Program-made: the position numbers and the translations under genes | Notes under the pieces: generated by a model | The model's input: only the letters and a program-made list of their open reading frames with translations | The model's database searches: none | Told to the model about the DNA's origin: nothing | NCBI RefSeq assembly: GCF_003350925.1 | Contig: NZ_KZ857184.1 | Coordinates: forward strand, 72,008-136,007 | From: Dyella tabacisoli | Lineage (GTDB): Bacteria > Pseudomonadota > Gammaproteobacteria > Xanthomonadales > Rhodanobacteraceae | Length of the DNA: 64,000 nt | Direction: 5' to 3' | Shown: in pieces, positions 1 through 8,879 of the stretch | Layout: each line of letters starts with the position of its first letter | How positions within the stretch are numbered: position 1 is the first letter of the stretch

Positions 1-1
1 G

Positions 2-715
2 TTGCTGGCGGCACCGGCTGCTATCGGGGATGACGACCTATACGATTGGGCCGTGTACGGTCCCAACGGCTTCTTGCGTGAATTCCGCGGCGACGTAAAG
101 GCGATGCTGCAGTCTGGGCAGGCACCCGAAGTGACCACGTCCCATCATGCTTTGCGCGGCAATATCCTTATCAAACTGGACAATCGGGCCAGCTTGAACG
201 ACTGCGTCTTTCAGGTAACCGACAACGCGTACTACGAGAACGATCCTCTGCAGATTCGGGTAGAGGCAGGGCGCGAGCGAACCATCGAATGGCGGGGCTG
301 CTCTGGCTGGTATGACGCCAGTGTCCGGCTGGCTGGCGATGCGGTCTATTTCAGGCGTCTTGCCGGCTGCGTCCAGCACCGGCTGCGCAGCCCGACGACG
401 GACCCGGCGATCGGAAATAACCGAATGTTCGGCGCGTCGTTCTCGATTCACGGCCATGCCGACACGCTACGGTTCGACTATGCCGTTCCGCCCTGGCATC
501 ACCGGCCGAAGAACTGGCTCGGCGTGTTTCCCGCAGGGGCCGCCCCGACCAGGGCGAACTTGCTGCAGTGGGTCTACGCGCCACGTGGTGTGGGATCGGT
601 GATGCTATCCACCTCGGGTAAAACACCATTGCCATCGGGTCGATACGACGTTTGGTATTTCTTTGATGACGGATACACACCGCTGGGGACAAAGCCGGTG
701 TCGCTTAAGATCTAA
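2..715 (+). CDS. Phospholipase C (phosphocholine-specific type), C-terminal part, 5' end outside window
   Basis: This is the last ~237 codons of a larger gene that enters from the left edge; the apparent TTG start at base 2 is not a real start. The fragment matches the C-terminal repeats (DUF756) of bacterial non-haemolytic phospholipase C: it begins with LYDWAVYGPNGFLREF, followed by a second beta-rich segment (LIKLDNRASL, then ECRG-like WRGCSGWYDASVRL), and ends with a WLGVFPAG...WYFFDDGYTPLG module typical of surface or secreted phosphoesterases. The family hydrolyses phosphatidylcholine or sphingomyelin outside the cytoplasm; the catalytic domain is not in this window. A hairpin follows the stop codon immediately. 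Family assignment is fairly secure, substrate is inferred. Confidence 0.8.
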   Translation: MLAAPAAIGDDDLYDWAVYGPNGFLREFRGDVKAMLQSGQAPEVTTSHHALRGNILIKLDNRASLNDCVFQVTDNAYYENDPLQIRVEAGRERTIEWRGCSGWYDASVRLAGDAVYFRRLAGCVQHRLRSPTTDPAIGNNRMFGASFSIHGHADTLRFDYAVPPWHHRPKNWLGVFPAGAAPTRANLLQWVYAPRGVGSVMLSTSGKTPLPSGRYDVWYFFDDGYTPLGTKPVSLKI

Positions 716-733
716 GGGCGTATGACGCCCTTT
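714..733 (+). terminator. Rho-independent terminator after phospholipase gene
   Basis: The stem AAGGGCG/CGCCCTT (714-720 and 726-732) with a 5-nt loop overlaps the TAA stop of the upstream gene and is followed by a short T run. Confidence 0.6.
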
Positions 734-815
734 CTGTAGCTATCCAACATGTCGGGATTGCGCGCGATGTCGTCGTCGCGCGCGGTTCCGGGGTGGTTTT
801 GATATCGCCAACATG

Positions 816-1325
816 TCAGCTCAGCGACATACCAAGTTTCCGCAGCAACTTGGCCAGCTCCACTTGTTCGGCACGAGTTAGCTCGGCAACGGCCTGGGTT
901 GCCTCGGCGAATCGCACGACGACGGCGCGATCGATCAATGCAATCCCTTTCGGGGTCAGCGTTGCCGTGAGGGAACGGCGATCACTGTCTTCGGGGTTGC
1001 GCGTGACCAGGCCGGTTTTTTCCAGGCGGTTGAGGCAGGCGGTCATGGCGCCGGAGGTAATCAACACCGACTGCCGCAAAACCGTGGGCGTGAGCCGATA
1101 AGGTTTTCCTGACCGCCGCAGGGTCGCCAGTACATCGAGATCGGTGTAATGAATCCCTATCGTCTTGAGGGAGTCGTTGGCCCTGGCCTCCAAGGCGCGC
1201 CCCAGATTGAGGATGCGGCCGACCACAGCCATGGCCGTGACATTCAGATCCGGGCGTTCGCGCTGCCAATCGCGCAACAACTGGTCGACGCGGTCCTTGC
1301 CCGGCGGGGTTGAGCTTTTCGGCAT
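816..1325 (-). CDS. MarR-family transcriptional regulator
   Basis: A 169-aa winged-helix regulator. The MarR domain is visible from about residue 50: LDVLATLRRSGKPYRLTP, then the recognition-helix region (SGAMTACLNRLEKTGLVTR) and the wing (NPEDSDRRSLTATLTPKG), followed by a dimerisation helix. The gene starts with ATG at 1325 and is divergent from the secreted S9 peptidase. The intergenic space carries a perfect inverted repeat at 1361-1382 that looks like a MarR box, so autoregulation and control of the peptidase are plausible. The ligand cannot be told from sequence. Confidence 0.85.
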   Translation of the reverse strand: MPKSSTPPGKDRVDQLLRDWQRERPDLNVTAMAVVGRILNLGRALEARANDSLKTIGIHYTDLDVLATLRRSGKPYRLTPTVLRQSVLITSGAMTACLNRLEKTGLVTRNPEDSDRRSLTATLTPKGIALIDRAVVVRFAEATQAVAELTRAEQVELAKLLRKLGMSLS

Positions 1326-1360
1326 GTGTTCGGCCCCTCGATCGATTTATGTCAACAATA

Positions 1361-1382
1361 AGTATCTTTACATCAAGATACT
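1361..1382. promoter_or_regulatory. Candidate MarR operator (8-bp perfect inverted repeat)
   Basis: AGTATCTT (1361-1368) and AAGATACT (1375-1382) form a perfect 8-bp inverted repeat around a 6-nt spacer, in the divergent intergenic region between the marR-like gene and the S9 peptidase. Length and the TATCTT/AAGATA half-sites resemble known MarR boxes. Binding by the adjacent MarR is inferred. Confidence 0.6.
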
Positions 1383-1470
1383 TTCAAAGTAAGTTAATTC
1401 TAGTCGATCCTACGAAAGCGCCGTTCTAGTTGCTTCATCGCCGTGTATCTCCTTCACAGTGAGGCATGCC

Positions 1471-3426
1471 ATGAAATACGCGTTGCTTGTTGCGGCACTG
1501 CTGTCCTGGTGCGCGCCCTATGCGGTTCACGCTCAATCGAGCCCTCAGCGTGTCGAAAAGGGCAATCGCATTACCGAAGGCATTCCCGAGATCCCCGGTG
1601 AGCTGGGCGATCGGTTATTGCGATATCAGGGCATCCGCCGGGCGGATTTCGACGGTTGGCTCGCCAATGGCCAGGGCGCGATTATTTCCACCCGTTTTGG
1701 CGACACCTACCAGGCGCATTGGGTTGACCATCCAGGCGGAGCGCGTCAGCAGTTAACCTTCTACAGCGATCCGGTCGGCAGCGTGACCGTCAACCCATCG
1801 CGCAACGGCTTCGCGTTTGTCAAAGACACCGGCGGAGCGGAATTCTTCCAGATTTATTACTTCGATCTGGATACGCGGGCGATACAGTTGCTTACCGACG
1901 GCATGTCGCGCAACGAGGGCCCGATCTGGTCCAATCACGGCGATCGCGTTGCATTCGATACGACGCGACGCAACGGCAACGATAGCGATGTGCATATCGT
2001 CGGACTGGATGGCAAACCCAGCAAGGCCGTGGTGGAGCGCAAAGGCACCTGGGATGTACTGGACTGGTCGCCGGACGACGCCCGCCTGCTGGTGCGCCAC
2101 TATCTTTCGGATGAAGAGTCGTACCCCTACGCGGTGGATATCGCCAGCGGCGCGATGACCGCACTCGGCGATGCCGGACATAAAACAGCCTACAACGAGA
2201 TGAAGTTTTCGCGTGACGGCAAGGGCATTTACTACATATCGAACGAAACCGGCGAATTTGCCGAGTTGCACTATCGCGACGTAGCAACAGGCGCGATGCG
2301 CAGCCTTACCGCGAATATCCCGTGGGACATCGAGAGCTTTACGTTATCGAAGAATGGTCAATATCTCGCGTTCGCAGCCAACCAGGACGGCATCGATGTC
2401 TTGCATTTGATCGAGCTCAAGTCGGGCCGCGAAGTCGCGTTACCGGCGCTGCAAAGCGGACAAGTCGACTCGATGGCGTTCAGTGCCGATAGCAAGCGGC
2501 TGGGCTTCACCTTCATGTCCGCCATAACGCCCGGCGACGCTTATGCCATCGATCTGACCAACCCGGCGCTGGTGCGCTGGACGTCAAGCGAGGTCGGCGG
2601 TCTCGATGCCCGCCGCTTTGTCGAGCCCTCGCTCGAACACTATCCGACCTTCGACCAGGCAGCAGGCCAGCCGCGTCGTATTCCGGCCTTCTATTATCGG
2701 CCTCAAGGCAAAGGGCCTTTCCCGGTCATCATTCATATCCACGGCGGCCCGGAGGACCAGGCGCGGCCATTGTTCAACGCCCAAATGGCGTTTTGGGTGA
2801 ATGAACTAGGCGTGGCCGTCATCATGCCGAACGTGCGCGGCTCGACCGGTTACGGAAAAACCTATCTAGGACTCGACAACGGCTTCAAGCGGGAGGATGC
2901 CGTTAAAGACATCGGCGCCTTACTCGACTGGATCGCGACGCGGCCCGAACTCGACGCCTCGCGCGTTGGCGTAGACGGCGGCTCCTATGGCGGCTTTATG
3001 GTGATGTCCACGCTAACCCACTACAGCCAGCGCTTGCGGGCCGGCATCGAACTGGTCGGGCAAAGCAATTTCGTCACGTTTCTGGAGCATACCGAAGGCT
3101 ATCGGCGCGACCTGCGCCGGGCGGAATACGGCGACGAGCGCGATCCCAAAATGCGCGCATTTCTTGAGCGCATAGCGCCAACGACCAATGCAAAGAACAT
3201 CGGCGCGCCACTATTCGTTGCCGTGGGCGCGAACGACCCGCGCGTACCGCCCACAGAGGGTTTGCAGATCGCCAGCGCGGTGCGTGCGAATGGCAACGAC
3301 GTGTGGTTTCTTGAGTTCAAGGACGAAGGCCACGGCTTTGGCAAGAAGCAGAACAGAAACTACTTCGAAGCCGCCTCGGTGCTGTTCTGGCAGAAATATC
3401 TGCTCGCGGAAAAGAAGCATAAGTAG
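1471..3426 (+). CDS. Secreted S9 family (prolyl oligopeptidase-like) serine peptidase
   Basis: A 651-aa protein with a Sec signal peptide (MKYALLVAALLSWC...VHA, cleavage near residue 21), an N-terminal beta-propeller region and a C-terminal alpha/beta-hydrolase domain. The catalytic triad is visible: Ser505 in GGSYGGF, Asp589 in GANDPRVP, His621 in DEGHGFG. The start is set at ATG 1471, preceded by GTGAGG at good Shine-Dalgarno distance and giving a clean signal peptide; a GTG 12 bases upstream is in frame but less likely. The family cleaves short peptides, often after proline, here probably in the periplasm. It is divergent from a MarR regulator and ends in a GC-rich hairpin shared with the convergent hydrolase gene. 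Confidence 0.88.
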   Translation: MKYALLVAALLSWCAPYAVHAQSSPQRVEKGNRITEGIPEIPGELGDRLLRYQGIRRADFDGWLANGQGAIISTRFGDTYQAHWVDHPGGARQQLTFYSDPVGSVTVNPSRNGFAFVKDTGGAEFFQIYYFDLDTRAIQLLTDGMSRNEGPIWSNHGDRVAFDTTRRNGNDSDVHIVGLDGKPSKAVVERKGTWDVLDWSPDDARLLVRHYLSDEESYPYAVDIASGAMTALGDAGHKTAYNEMKFSRDGKGIYYISNETGEFAELHYRDVATGAMRSLTANIPWDIESFTLSKNGQYLAFAANQDGIDVLHLIELKSGREVALPALQSGQVDSMAFSADSKRLGFTFMSAITPGDAYAIDLTNPALVRWTSSEVGGLDARRFVEPSLEHYPTFDQAAGQPRRIPAFYYRPQGKGPFPVIIHIHGGPEDQARPLFNAQMAFWVNELGVAVIMPNVRGSTGYGKTYLGLDNGFKREDAVKDIGALLDWIATRPELDASRVGVDGGSYGGFMVMSTLTHYSQRLRAGIELVGQSNFVTFLEHTEGYRRDLRRAEYGDERDPKMRAFLERIAPTTNAKNIGAPLFVAVGANDPRVPPTEGLQIASAVRANGNDVWFLEFKDEGHGFGKKQNRNYFEAASVLFWQKYLLAEKKHK

Positions 3427-3437
3427 AGCGCGTATGG

Positions 3438-3468
3438 GCGCGCCTCAGAGCTGGTCTCCGAGGCGCGC
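3438..3468. terminator. GC-rich hairpin between convergent genes
   Basis: GCGCGCCTC (3438-3446) pairs perfectly with GAGGCGCGC (3460-3468) between the stop codons of the S9 peptidase and the alpha/beta hydrolase. No T run follows, so it may act as a weak bidirectional terminator or a 3'-end stabiliser. Confidence 0.4.
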
Positions 3469-3490
3469 AATCAACCAACCCCAAGACCTC

Positions 3491-4459
3491 TCACTTATCG
3501 CCATGCTTCAAAATAAAATCGGCGATTGCCGGGGCCAGCTCAGGTGCCAGCGGCATGGATGGGTCGGCATAGCTTGCCAAGTTCGCCGCGACACCCGCCG
3601 CCGGCAACTTCAAGACGTGATTCATTCCATGGATCGTCTTGAGCGCGATACCAGGGCGAGCCGAGGCAAGCCTGGTGGCGTCGTCGAGGTTGATCTGCAA
3701 GTCGTCCGTGCCCTGGATGACGATGATCGGGCCGGCGAAGCCCTTGAGCTCCTGCGCCGGATCGAAGGAAAACCAATTGATTAAATAGTTCTGCACGGCA
3801 GGATTGAATAACGACTGCAGAGGTGCGGGGAATGAAGAGACATCGACACGGTGCCCTGCGCGAAGTGACTCGATAGCCGAAAACGCCCGGGGAAGCAGCG
3901 GCGCATTGGCGGGGTTGCTCTGCAACTGGCGCTTGATAACATCCGCGCCGTTTTGACCTGCCGCGGAAACGAGAATAAGACCGCAGATGCCATCAGGCTT
4001 CCGCGCTGCCACCCCGGCGACGAGCCCACCCTCGCTATGCCCAAGTACCCAGACGCAGGTATGGGCTGTGGTGGCGCGAATTTCCTTGACCCATGCGTGA
4101 ATATCATCCGCATACGCATCAATGGTCGCGTCGTTGGGATCCAAACCCTGGTTCGCGCTACCGAACAGGCCTCTTTTGTCGATTCTCAGCGACGAAATTC
4201 CATGCTGCGCCAGAGCTGCCGCCAGCATGCGGTAAGGGGCTCCGGTAACACCTAACCGGTTATTGCCGTCCCGGTCGGTCGGCCCGGATCCGGGAATAAT
4301 CAGAACCAGGGGCGAATGCCCGTGGTCGCTATCCGTGGTTAGCAACGTTCCACCGAGGGTGCCCGATGCGACATGGGTAGATATGTTCTTCTCGGCACTC
4401 ATTACCGATTGCGTCATGAGTGCCGCAGCCAGCGTGATGCACAACTTGGCATTTGCCAT
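3491..4459 (-). CDS. Exported alpha/beta-fold hydrolase
   Basis: A 322-aa protein with a signal peptide (MANAKLCITLAAALMTQSVMSA). The fold is shown by an oxyanion-type segment LIIPGSGPTDRDGNN near residue 55, the nucleophile elbow GHSEGG with Ser142, an acid candidate in QGTDDLQ, and the histidine candidate in GMNHVLK. This pattern is common in small periplasmic esterases or peptidases of the S9/S33 type. The start is taken at ATG 4459 because GGGAGAA lies 7 bases upstream; an in-frame ATG at 4483 would hide the signal sequence. The gene converges with the upstream S9 peptidase. Substrate unknown. Confidence 0.8.
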   Translation of the reverse strand: MANAKLCITLAAALMTQSVMSAEKNISTHVASGTLGGTLLTTDSDHGHSPLVLIIPGSGPTDRDGNNRLGVTGAPYRMLAAALAQHGISSLRIDKRGLFGSANQGLDPNDATIDAYADDIHAWVKEIRATTAHTCVWVLGHSEGGLVAGVAARKPDGICGLILVSAAGQNGADVIKRQLQSNPANAPLLPRAFSAIESLRAGHRVDVSSFPAPLQSLFNPAVQNYLINWFSFDPAQELKGFAGPIIVIQGTDDLQINLDDATRLASARPGIALKTIHGMNHVLKLPAAGVAANLASYADPSMPLAPELAPAIADFILKHGDK

Positions 4460-4628
4460 AAAGTTCTCCCGACGTTTCGCCATAAGTTGAAGTCAACGAC
4501 GCGATAGCGAATGCATGATTCGCTACGGTTCTGTTTCACTTGCCAAGCTAGGTCTAAAAGCAGAGATGCGCTTCGTAGGTACGGCTAAGCCGATCGATCA
4601 GGCGACGATGCCCGCACTACCACTTGAA

Positions 4629-4817
4629 TCAATGGTCATCGTCGGCGACGGGCTTGGACTTGGTCGGCTTGAGCCGACCATTTTTGTGTAGTGCTTGACG
4701 CAATACGTATTCAATCTGCGCATTGACGCTGCGCAACTCATCGTCGGACCAGCGCTGCATCGCTTCGAGAACGCTGGCGCTGATTCGCAATGGGTATGCT
4801 TTTTTATCGGTCGACAT
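4629..4817 (-). CDS. Small Arc-like (ribbon-helix-helix) DNA-binding protein
   Basis: A 62-aa basic protein: MSTDKKAYPLRISASVLEAM begins with the short beta-strand that binds DNA in Arc/MetJ-type proteins, followed by helix WSDDELRSVNAQIEYVLRQAL and a lysine-rich tail. It starts 7 bases after the stop of the SPFH gene, so the two form an operon. Arc-like genes downstream of SPFH genes are, as I recall, a recurrent pairing in this bacterial group. It may bind the palindrome at 5721-5743 upstream of the operon; that is inference. Confidence 0.75.
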   Translation of the reverse strand: MSTDKKAYPLRISASVLEAMQRWSDDELRSVNAQIEYVLRQALHKNGRLKPTKSKPVADDDH

Positions 4818-4824
4818 GTCGCCT

Positions 4825-5694
4825 TCAGTTATGCAGCGTGCCGGTATTGATGACCGGCTGCGTACCGCGCTCGCCGCACAATACAACGAGCAGATTGCTG
4901 ACCATCGCCGCTTTGCGCTCTTCGTCCAGATCGACGACACCTTGACTGCGCAGTTTGTCCAGCGCCATGGCGACCATGCCCACCGCGCCTTCGACAATGC
5001 GCCCACGCGCGGCGATGATGGCGCCGGCCTGTTGGCGTTGCAGCATGGCCTGCGCAATCTCCTGCGCATAGGCGAGATGGCTGATACGGGCCTCGGCAAC
5101 CTGCACACCCGCCTTGCCGAGCCGAGCCTGGATTTCGTCGCGCAGGTGATTATTGATTTCCTCACCGTGACTACGCAGCGAAGGCTTTCCATCATCGTGT
5201 GCATCGTATGGGTAACTCTGCGCCATTTGGCGCAGTGCCGACTCAGTCTGGATATGCACGAAATCTTCGTAGTTATCGACACAGAACGTGGCCTCGGCGG
5301 TATCGACAACTTGCCAGACCACCACGGCTGCGATCTCGATGGGATTGCCATCGCTATCGTTGACCTTCAACTTGCCGCTTTCAAAATTGCGTACACGCAA
5401 AGAAATGCGCAGCCTGGTGCAGAACGGGTTGGTCCAACGCAAACCCTCTACACGCACGGTACCGGCGTACTTGCCGAACAGTTGCAAGACCTGCCCCTGA
5501 TTAGGAGCCACCTGAAAGAAACCCTTGAGCGACCACGCCGTGAGTACGTGGATAAGAACACCGAATAGGCTGACCCACTGCGGCGCCCCACCTATACCGA
5601 CATAGAGATACAGGCCGACACCACTCAGCGCCAACAAGAAGCAGAAAGCGATAAATGGAATGCCGGCAATCGAAAAACCGTTCCGTTCGTTCAT
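4825..5694 (-). CDS. SPFH/band 7 domain membrane protein
   Basis: A 289-aa protein with two N-terminal hydrophobic helices (residues ~9-31 and ~38-57) followed by an SPFH (stomatin/prohibitin) domain: QVAPNQGQVLQLFGKYAGTVR, then FESGKLKVNDSDGNPIEIAAVVVWQV, and the coiled region ISHLAYAQEIAQAMLQRQQAGA. SPFH proteins oligomerise on the inner membrane and organise membrane microdomains or regulate proteases. It is the first gene of a two-gene operon with an Arc-like repressor. A perfect 9-bp inverted repeat lies ~30 bp upstream of the ATG. Family identification is firm; the physiological role is open. Confidence 0.85.
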   Translation of the reverse strand: MNERNGFSIAGIPFIAFCFLLALSGVGLYLYVGIGGAPQWVSLFGVLIHVLTAWSLKGFFQVAPNQGQVLQLFGKYAGTVRVEGLRWTNPFCTRLRISLRVRNFESGKLKVNDSDGNPIEIAAVVVWQVVDTAEATFCVDNYEDFVHIQTESALRQMAQSYPYDAHDDGKPSLRSHGEEINNHLRDEIQARLGKAGVQVAEARISHLAYAQEIAQAMLQRQQAGAIIAARGRIVEGAVGMVAMALDKLRSQGVVDLDEERKAAMVSNLLVVLCGERGTQPVINTGTLHN

Positions 5695-5720
5695 GGCCCA
5701 TCCTCCACTAGACGACGCAA

Positions 5721-5743
5721 TTAGATATCAAAATGATATCTAA
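5721..5743. promoter_or_regulatory. 23-bp palindrome upstream of SPFH/Arc-like operon
   Basis: TTAGATATC (5721-5729) and GATATCTAA (5735-5743) form a perfect 9-bp inverted repeat around AAAAT. It sits ~27 bp upstream of the SPFH start. An operon whose second gene is an Arc-like repressor makes an autoregulatory operator the simplest explanation. Confidence 0.6.
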
Positions 5744-5954
5744 TGCAAGCGCCCTCGCCAGCTATCTTTTTAGTACTGGCGACCGCGGAGTGCCTTACGT
5801 GCGCCTGGACGGCAAGCCCTCGCCACCGGGCACCATCAGATCAAAGCACCCCGCATCAGAGGCCAGGATGGTCGAAGCTGAGCGACCATGGTGAGGATGC
5901 TCGCAACGATGCCTGCCCTGGATTGAATGGGGATACTTCGCACTATGTCTTCGC

Positions 5955-6737
5955 TCAGTCGCGCGCGCCCCGCTGTTCCGGCTGATTGCTCGGCACTCCG
6001 GCGATTTCGACCAGCTCGATCTCGTAAATCAAGGCCGCATTCGGCTCGATCGCATTCCGCACACCTTGCTCACCGTAGGCTAACTTGGCCGGTATCCAGA
6101 ATTTATACTTGCTGCCGACCGGCATTAAGGCCAACCCTTCGGCTATGCCGGGCACAATCTGGTTAAGAACCAGCGACGCGGCATGGCTGGTCTTATAAGT
6201 GTTATCGAACTCCGCACCGTTTAGAAAAGTGCCGATGTAGTTCACTCGCACGGTATCGGTTGCCTTGGGTTTGCCGCCCTTGGCATCGCGCAACACCTGG
6301 TATTGCAGACCTGACGCGGTGGTGACGATGCCCGCTTGCCCGGCATGATCCGCGAGAAAAGCCGCGCCGGCTTGTAAATTCTTCGCGGCAAGTGCCTTCT
6401 GCTCTGCCTCGCGCTTGAGACGTAGATGCTCTACGAAACGCTGGCGCACCGCACCGGCCTGCGCCTCACTGAGCAACGATTTTTCGCCGGCTTGTGCGCT
6501 GCGCATCGCTTGCATGACGGTGTCGATGTCGACTTCGTCCTTGATCGGCGCCATGTTCTTGGCGAGGTCCAGGCCAACCATGTAACTCACCTGTTTCCGC
6601 TCGGTATCGAGTCCGGCGATGTGGGCACCGACGGCAGCCGACTGAACGGGCGGCGCCGATTTATCGGCGCTGCAGGACGCCAAAAGGGCCAAGGCAAGAA
6701 ACGATGTAAGAAGATTTACAGGCGCAACAGGTCTCAT
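5955..6737 (-). CDS. FKBP-type peptidyl-prolyl cis-trans isomerase, lipoprotein
   Basis: A 260-aa lipoprotein with a type II signal (SFLALALLASC lipobox) starting at ATG 6737, which has GGAG 8 bases upstream. The middle (residues ~45-130) is the helical FKBP_N dimerisation region (QVSYMVGLDLAKNM, EHLRLKREAEQKA). The C-terminal half is the FKBP catalytic domain: VRVNYIGTFLNGAEFDNTY, IVPGIAEGLALMPVGSKYKFWIPAKLAYG, NAALIYEIELVEI. It is similar to Mip/FkpA-class foldases acting on proteins in the periplasm. Longer in-frame upstream starts exist but would bury the lipobox. Confidence 0.87.
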   Translation of the reverse strand: MRPVAPVNLLTSFLALALLASCSADKSAPPVQSAAVGAHIAGLDTERKQVSYMVGLDLAKNMAPIKDEVDIDTVMQAMRSAQAGEKSLLSEAQAGAVRQRFVEHLRLKREAEQKALAAKNLQAGAAFLADHAGQAGIVTTASGLQYQVLRDAKGGKPKATDTVRVNYIGTFLNGAEFDNTYKTSHAASLVLNQIVPGIAEGLALMPVGSKYKFWIPAKLAYGEQGVRNAIEPNAALIYEIELVEIAGVPSNQPEQRGARD

Positions 6738-6864
6738 GAGGTCAGCTCCGGGGCGAACACTCGCAACTGTCGCGAATGCGGGTGAAGAAAAAGTGACGGC
6801 AACGTGGACGAATAAACATGGACAAACAAATGAGGACAAGCACACGCCAGTCCGCTCATACAGG

Positions 6865-8529
6865 TCAATCGGTAACAGCGAACATCACCATCATGCCCTT
6901 GTCTTCATGCTCCAAATTGTGGCAATGAAACATGTAGCGTTGAGTCCCCGTGAACGGCTGGGCGAAGTCGATGGCGATACGCACGATCTCGCCCGGCCAT
7001 ATCACCACGGTGTCAGCGACGCCCAGGTCCTGTGGCCCCAGGCCTTCGGCCGTCACCATGCGAGCGCGGATGTCCGGCGGGCTGATGCTGCGCGAGACCA
7101 CTCGAAACTGGAATCCATGCAAGTGAATCGGGTGCGGCATGCTGGTCATGTAGTTGCGAATCTCCCACACCTCGCGCGTGCCGCGCTTTACTGCAAACAC
7201 TGACTCGTGGCCATTGATGTGGAAGTTCCAGTCGTTGATGAACCAACGGCCGTCCTGGTCCGTGCGCAGGCGAAAATGACGCACTGGCCACCCCGTGGTG
7301 TCGGGGGTTGGATCGAGCCTGGCCAACTGCTGTGGAACATGGGTCTTCTGAATCGGCTGGACTGGGGGCACGACACGCAGCTCCATCATGTCGAGCCGGT
7401 TTCCCATGGGCTCCGCGCCGGGGTGATCCGCCATCGGATCCGGCTGAAAAGTGACTGTGTCGTCGTTATCGTTTTCCATCGCGACGTACTCAAGACTGCA
7501 CAGCGTGACGCGAGCGCCAGGTACCAGGGCGCTGAAGTCGAGCAGAATATCGACGCGTTGCGCGGGCCCTAGAAAGAAGTCGTCGATAGGCCACGACTGC
7601 GCCAGAAGCCCACCATCGGTGCCGATCAACTGCATCGGCAACGGCTGGCCGTCGTAGATGAAGGCCGGGCGAAACATGCGCGCATTGGCGACATTAGCCA
7701 TGCGGAAACGATACCAGCCGGGCACGACATCAAGATAAGGTTCGGGCGTCCAATTGACGAGTACGCGATTGCCGATCCAGTCGTCGGCATCGAGCTTGTA
7801 GGCAATGGCATTGTTCTGGTCGATCTGCTTATCGGCAATCATCAACGGAATATCGCGCTCGCCCCAGCGAAGTCCCAGACTTTCGCGCAGCGCAAGTTCT
7901 TCTTCGTCGTCGACCAGCAGCACGCCGGCCAAACCGTGTTGCACTTGCATGCCGGTGCGCGAGTGCGGATGCGCGTGATACCAATAGAGCCCAGCGCGGT
8001 TGCGTATGCGAAAGCGATAGCGCGCACCCGTGCCGACGGCAACGGGATGCAGACCGCTGCCGTCGCTGGCTTCGTCTAACGACAGGCCATGCCAATGGAT
8101 CGTCGTGGCTTCTTGCAAGCGATTGTCGAGGGTGACGTCGATGGTCTCGCCGTGGACTGCACGCAATACAGGATTGGCCAAAGTACGGCCATCGACCTCC
8201 CCGGCGTAACACCACAATGCCGTCGGCTCGCCGGGAAAAAGTGCAAACGAATCGACTCGGGCAACCAGGTGCAGGGCCTTCGACAGCGATTGCTCCGCCA
8301 TCAGACCGTCGCGCCCCGGTATCCGCAACGCTTGCCCGCCTGGCTCGTGCTGCAGATGAGCGGCTGGATGAGCCGGCACCGTCGAGGCGCTGGCTGGTGA
8401 CGGCCCCGCGACAACACCCGAGCCTGCCTGCGGTTGTCGTCCATACCGAACCAGCAAGGGCACCGCCACCAAGCCAGCCGCGCCACACGAAAGCCAGCTC
8501 AGCATGCGGCGGCGCTGTGGATCGACCAT
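6865..8529 (-). CDS. Multicopper oxidase (laccase-like), probably Tat-exported
   Basis: A 554-aa protein carrying all four copper-binding motifs: IHWHG (His145-His147), YHAHPHS (~185-189), HPIHLHG in the C-terminal third, and HCHNLEHEDKGMM ~20 residues from the end, with the Cys-His bridge and a Met axial ligand for type 1 copper. The N-terminus has RRRMLSW followed by a hydrophobic stretch, a Tat-like signal. Such enzymes oxidise cuprous ion or phenolics in the periplasm using oxygen. The gene is transcribed alone; the 350 bp upstream region to the divergent phosphatase holds no obvious gene. Confidence 0.88.
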   Translation of the reverse strand: MVDPQRRRMLSWLSCGAAGLVAVPLLVRYGRQPQAGSGVVAGPSPASASTVPAHPAAHLQHEPGGQALRIPGRDGLMAEQSLSKALHLVARVDSFALFPGEPTALWCYAGEVDGRTLANPVLRAVHGETIDVTLDNRLQEATTIHWHGLSLDEASDGSGLHPVAVGTGARYRFRIRNRAGLYWYHAHPHSRTGMQVQHGLAGVLLVDDEEELALRESLGLRWGERDIPLMIADKQIDQNNAIAYKLDADDWIGNRVLVNWTPEPYLDVVPGWYRFRMANVANARMFRPAFIYDGQPLPMQLIGTDGGLLAQSWPIDDFFLGPAQRVDILLDFSALVPGARVTLCSLEYVAMENDNDDTVTFQPDPMADHPGAEPMGNRLDMMELRVVPPVQPIQKTHVPQQLARLDPTPDTTGWPVRHFRLRTDQDGRWFINDWNFHINGHESVFAVKRGTREVWEIRNYMTSMPHPIHLHGFQFRVVSRSISPPDIRARMVTAEGLGPQDLGVADTVVIWPGEIVRIAIDFAQPFTGTQRYMFHCHNLEHEDKGMMVMFAVTD

Positions 8530-8879
8530 GTCTGAGCGATGACCCGAATGCGAGGTAGGACGTCGAAATATACAGCGTCACTGCAACAAGAATATGGCGG
8601 CTTGTGACGAGTCTGTTGCAAATAACGACCATGTCTCACTACGCATATGACGATACGGTTTGTACACGCGATCTAGAGTATTGCCGTGACACCATCGTGA
8701 AGTAACGACCAGTTTCAGCGCTGATTATCTTCTGCTCTTTAGAAGAGTTCGTTCGAACAGCAAGTGTCTATACCGAAATCGACTTTTTGTTGCGGATTTG
8801 TTTCTAACGCAGGCCGGTTCGTGGACCGAATTCACTACATCTAAAGACCGTCTCAGTTCCCCACCCTGGAGAAATCGAC
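8530..8879. other. Divergent intergenic region, no gene seen
   Basis: 350 bp between the multicopper oxidase and the secreted phosphatase. It is less GC-rich than its flanks and must hold both promoters, but no clear operator palindrome was found. The phosphatase Shine-Dalgarno (GGAG, ~8866) is at its right end. Confidence 0.4.
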
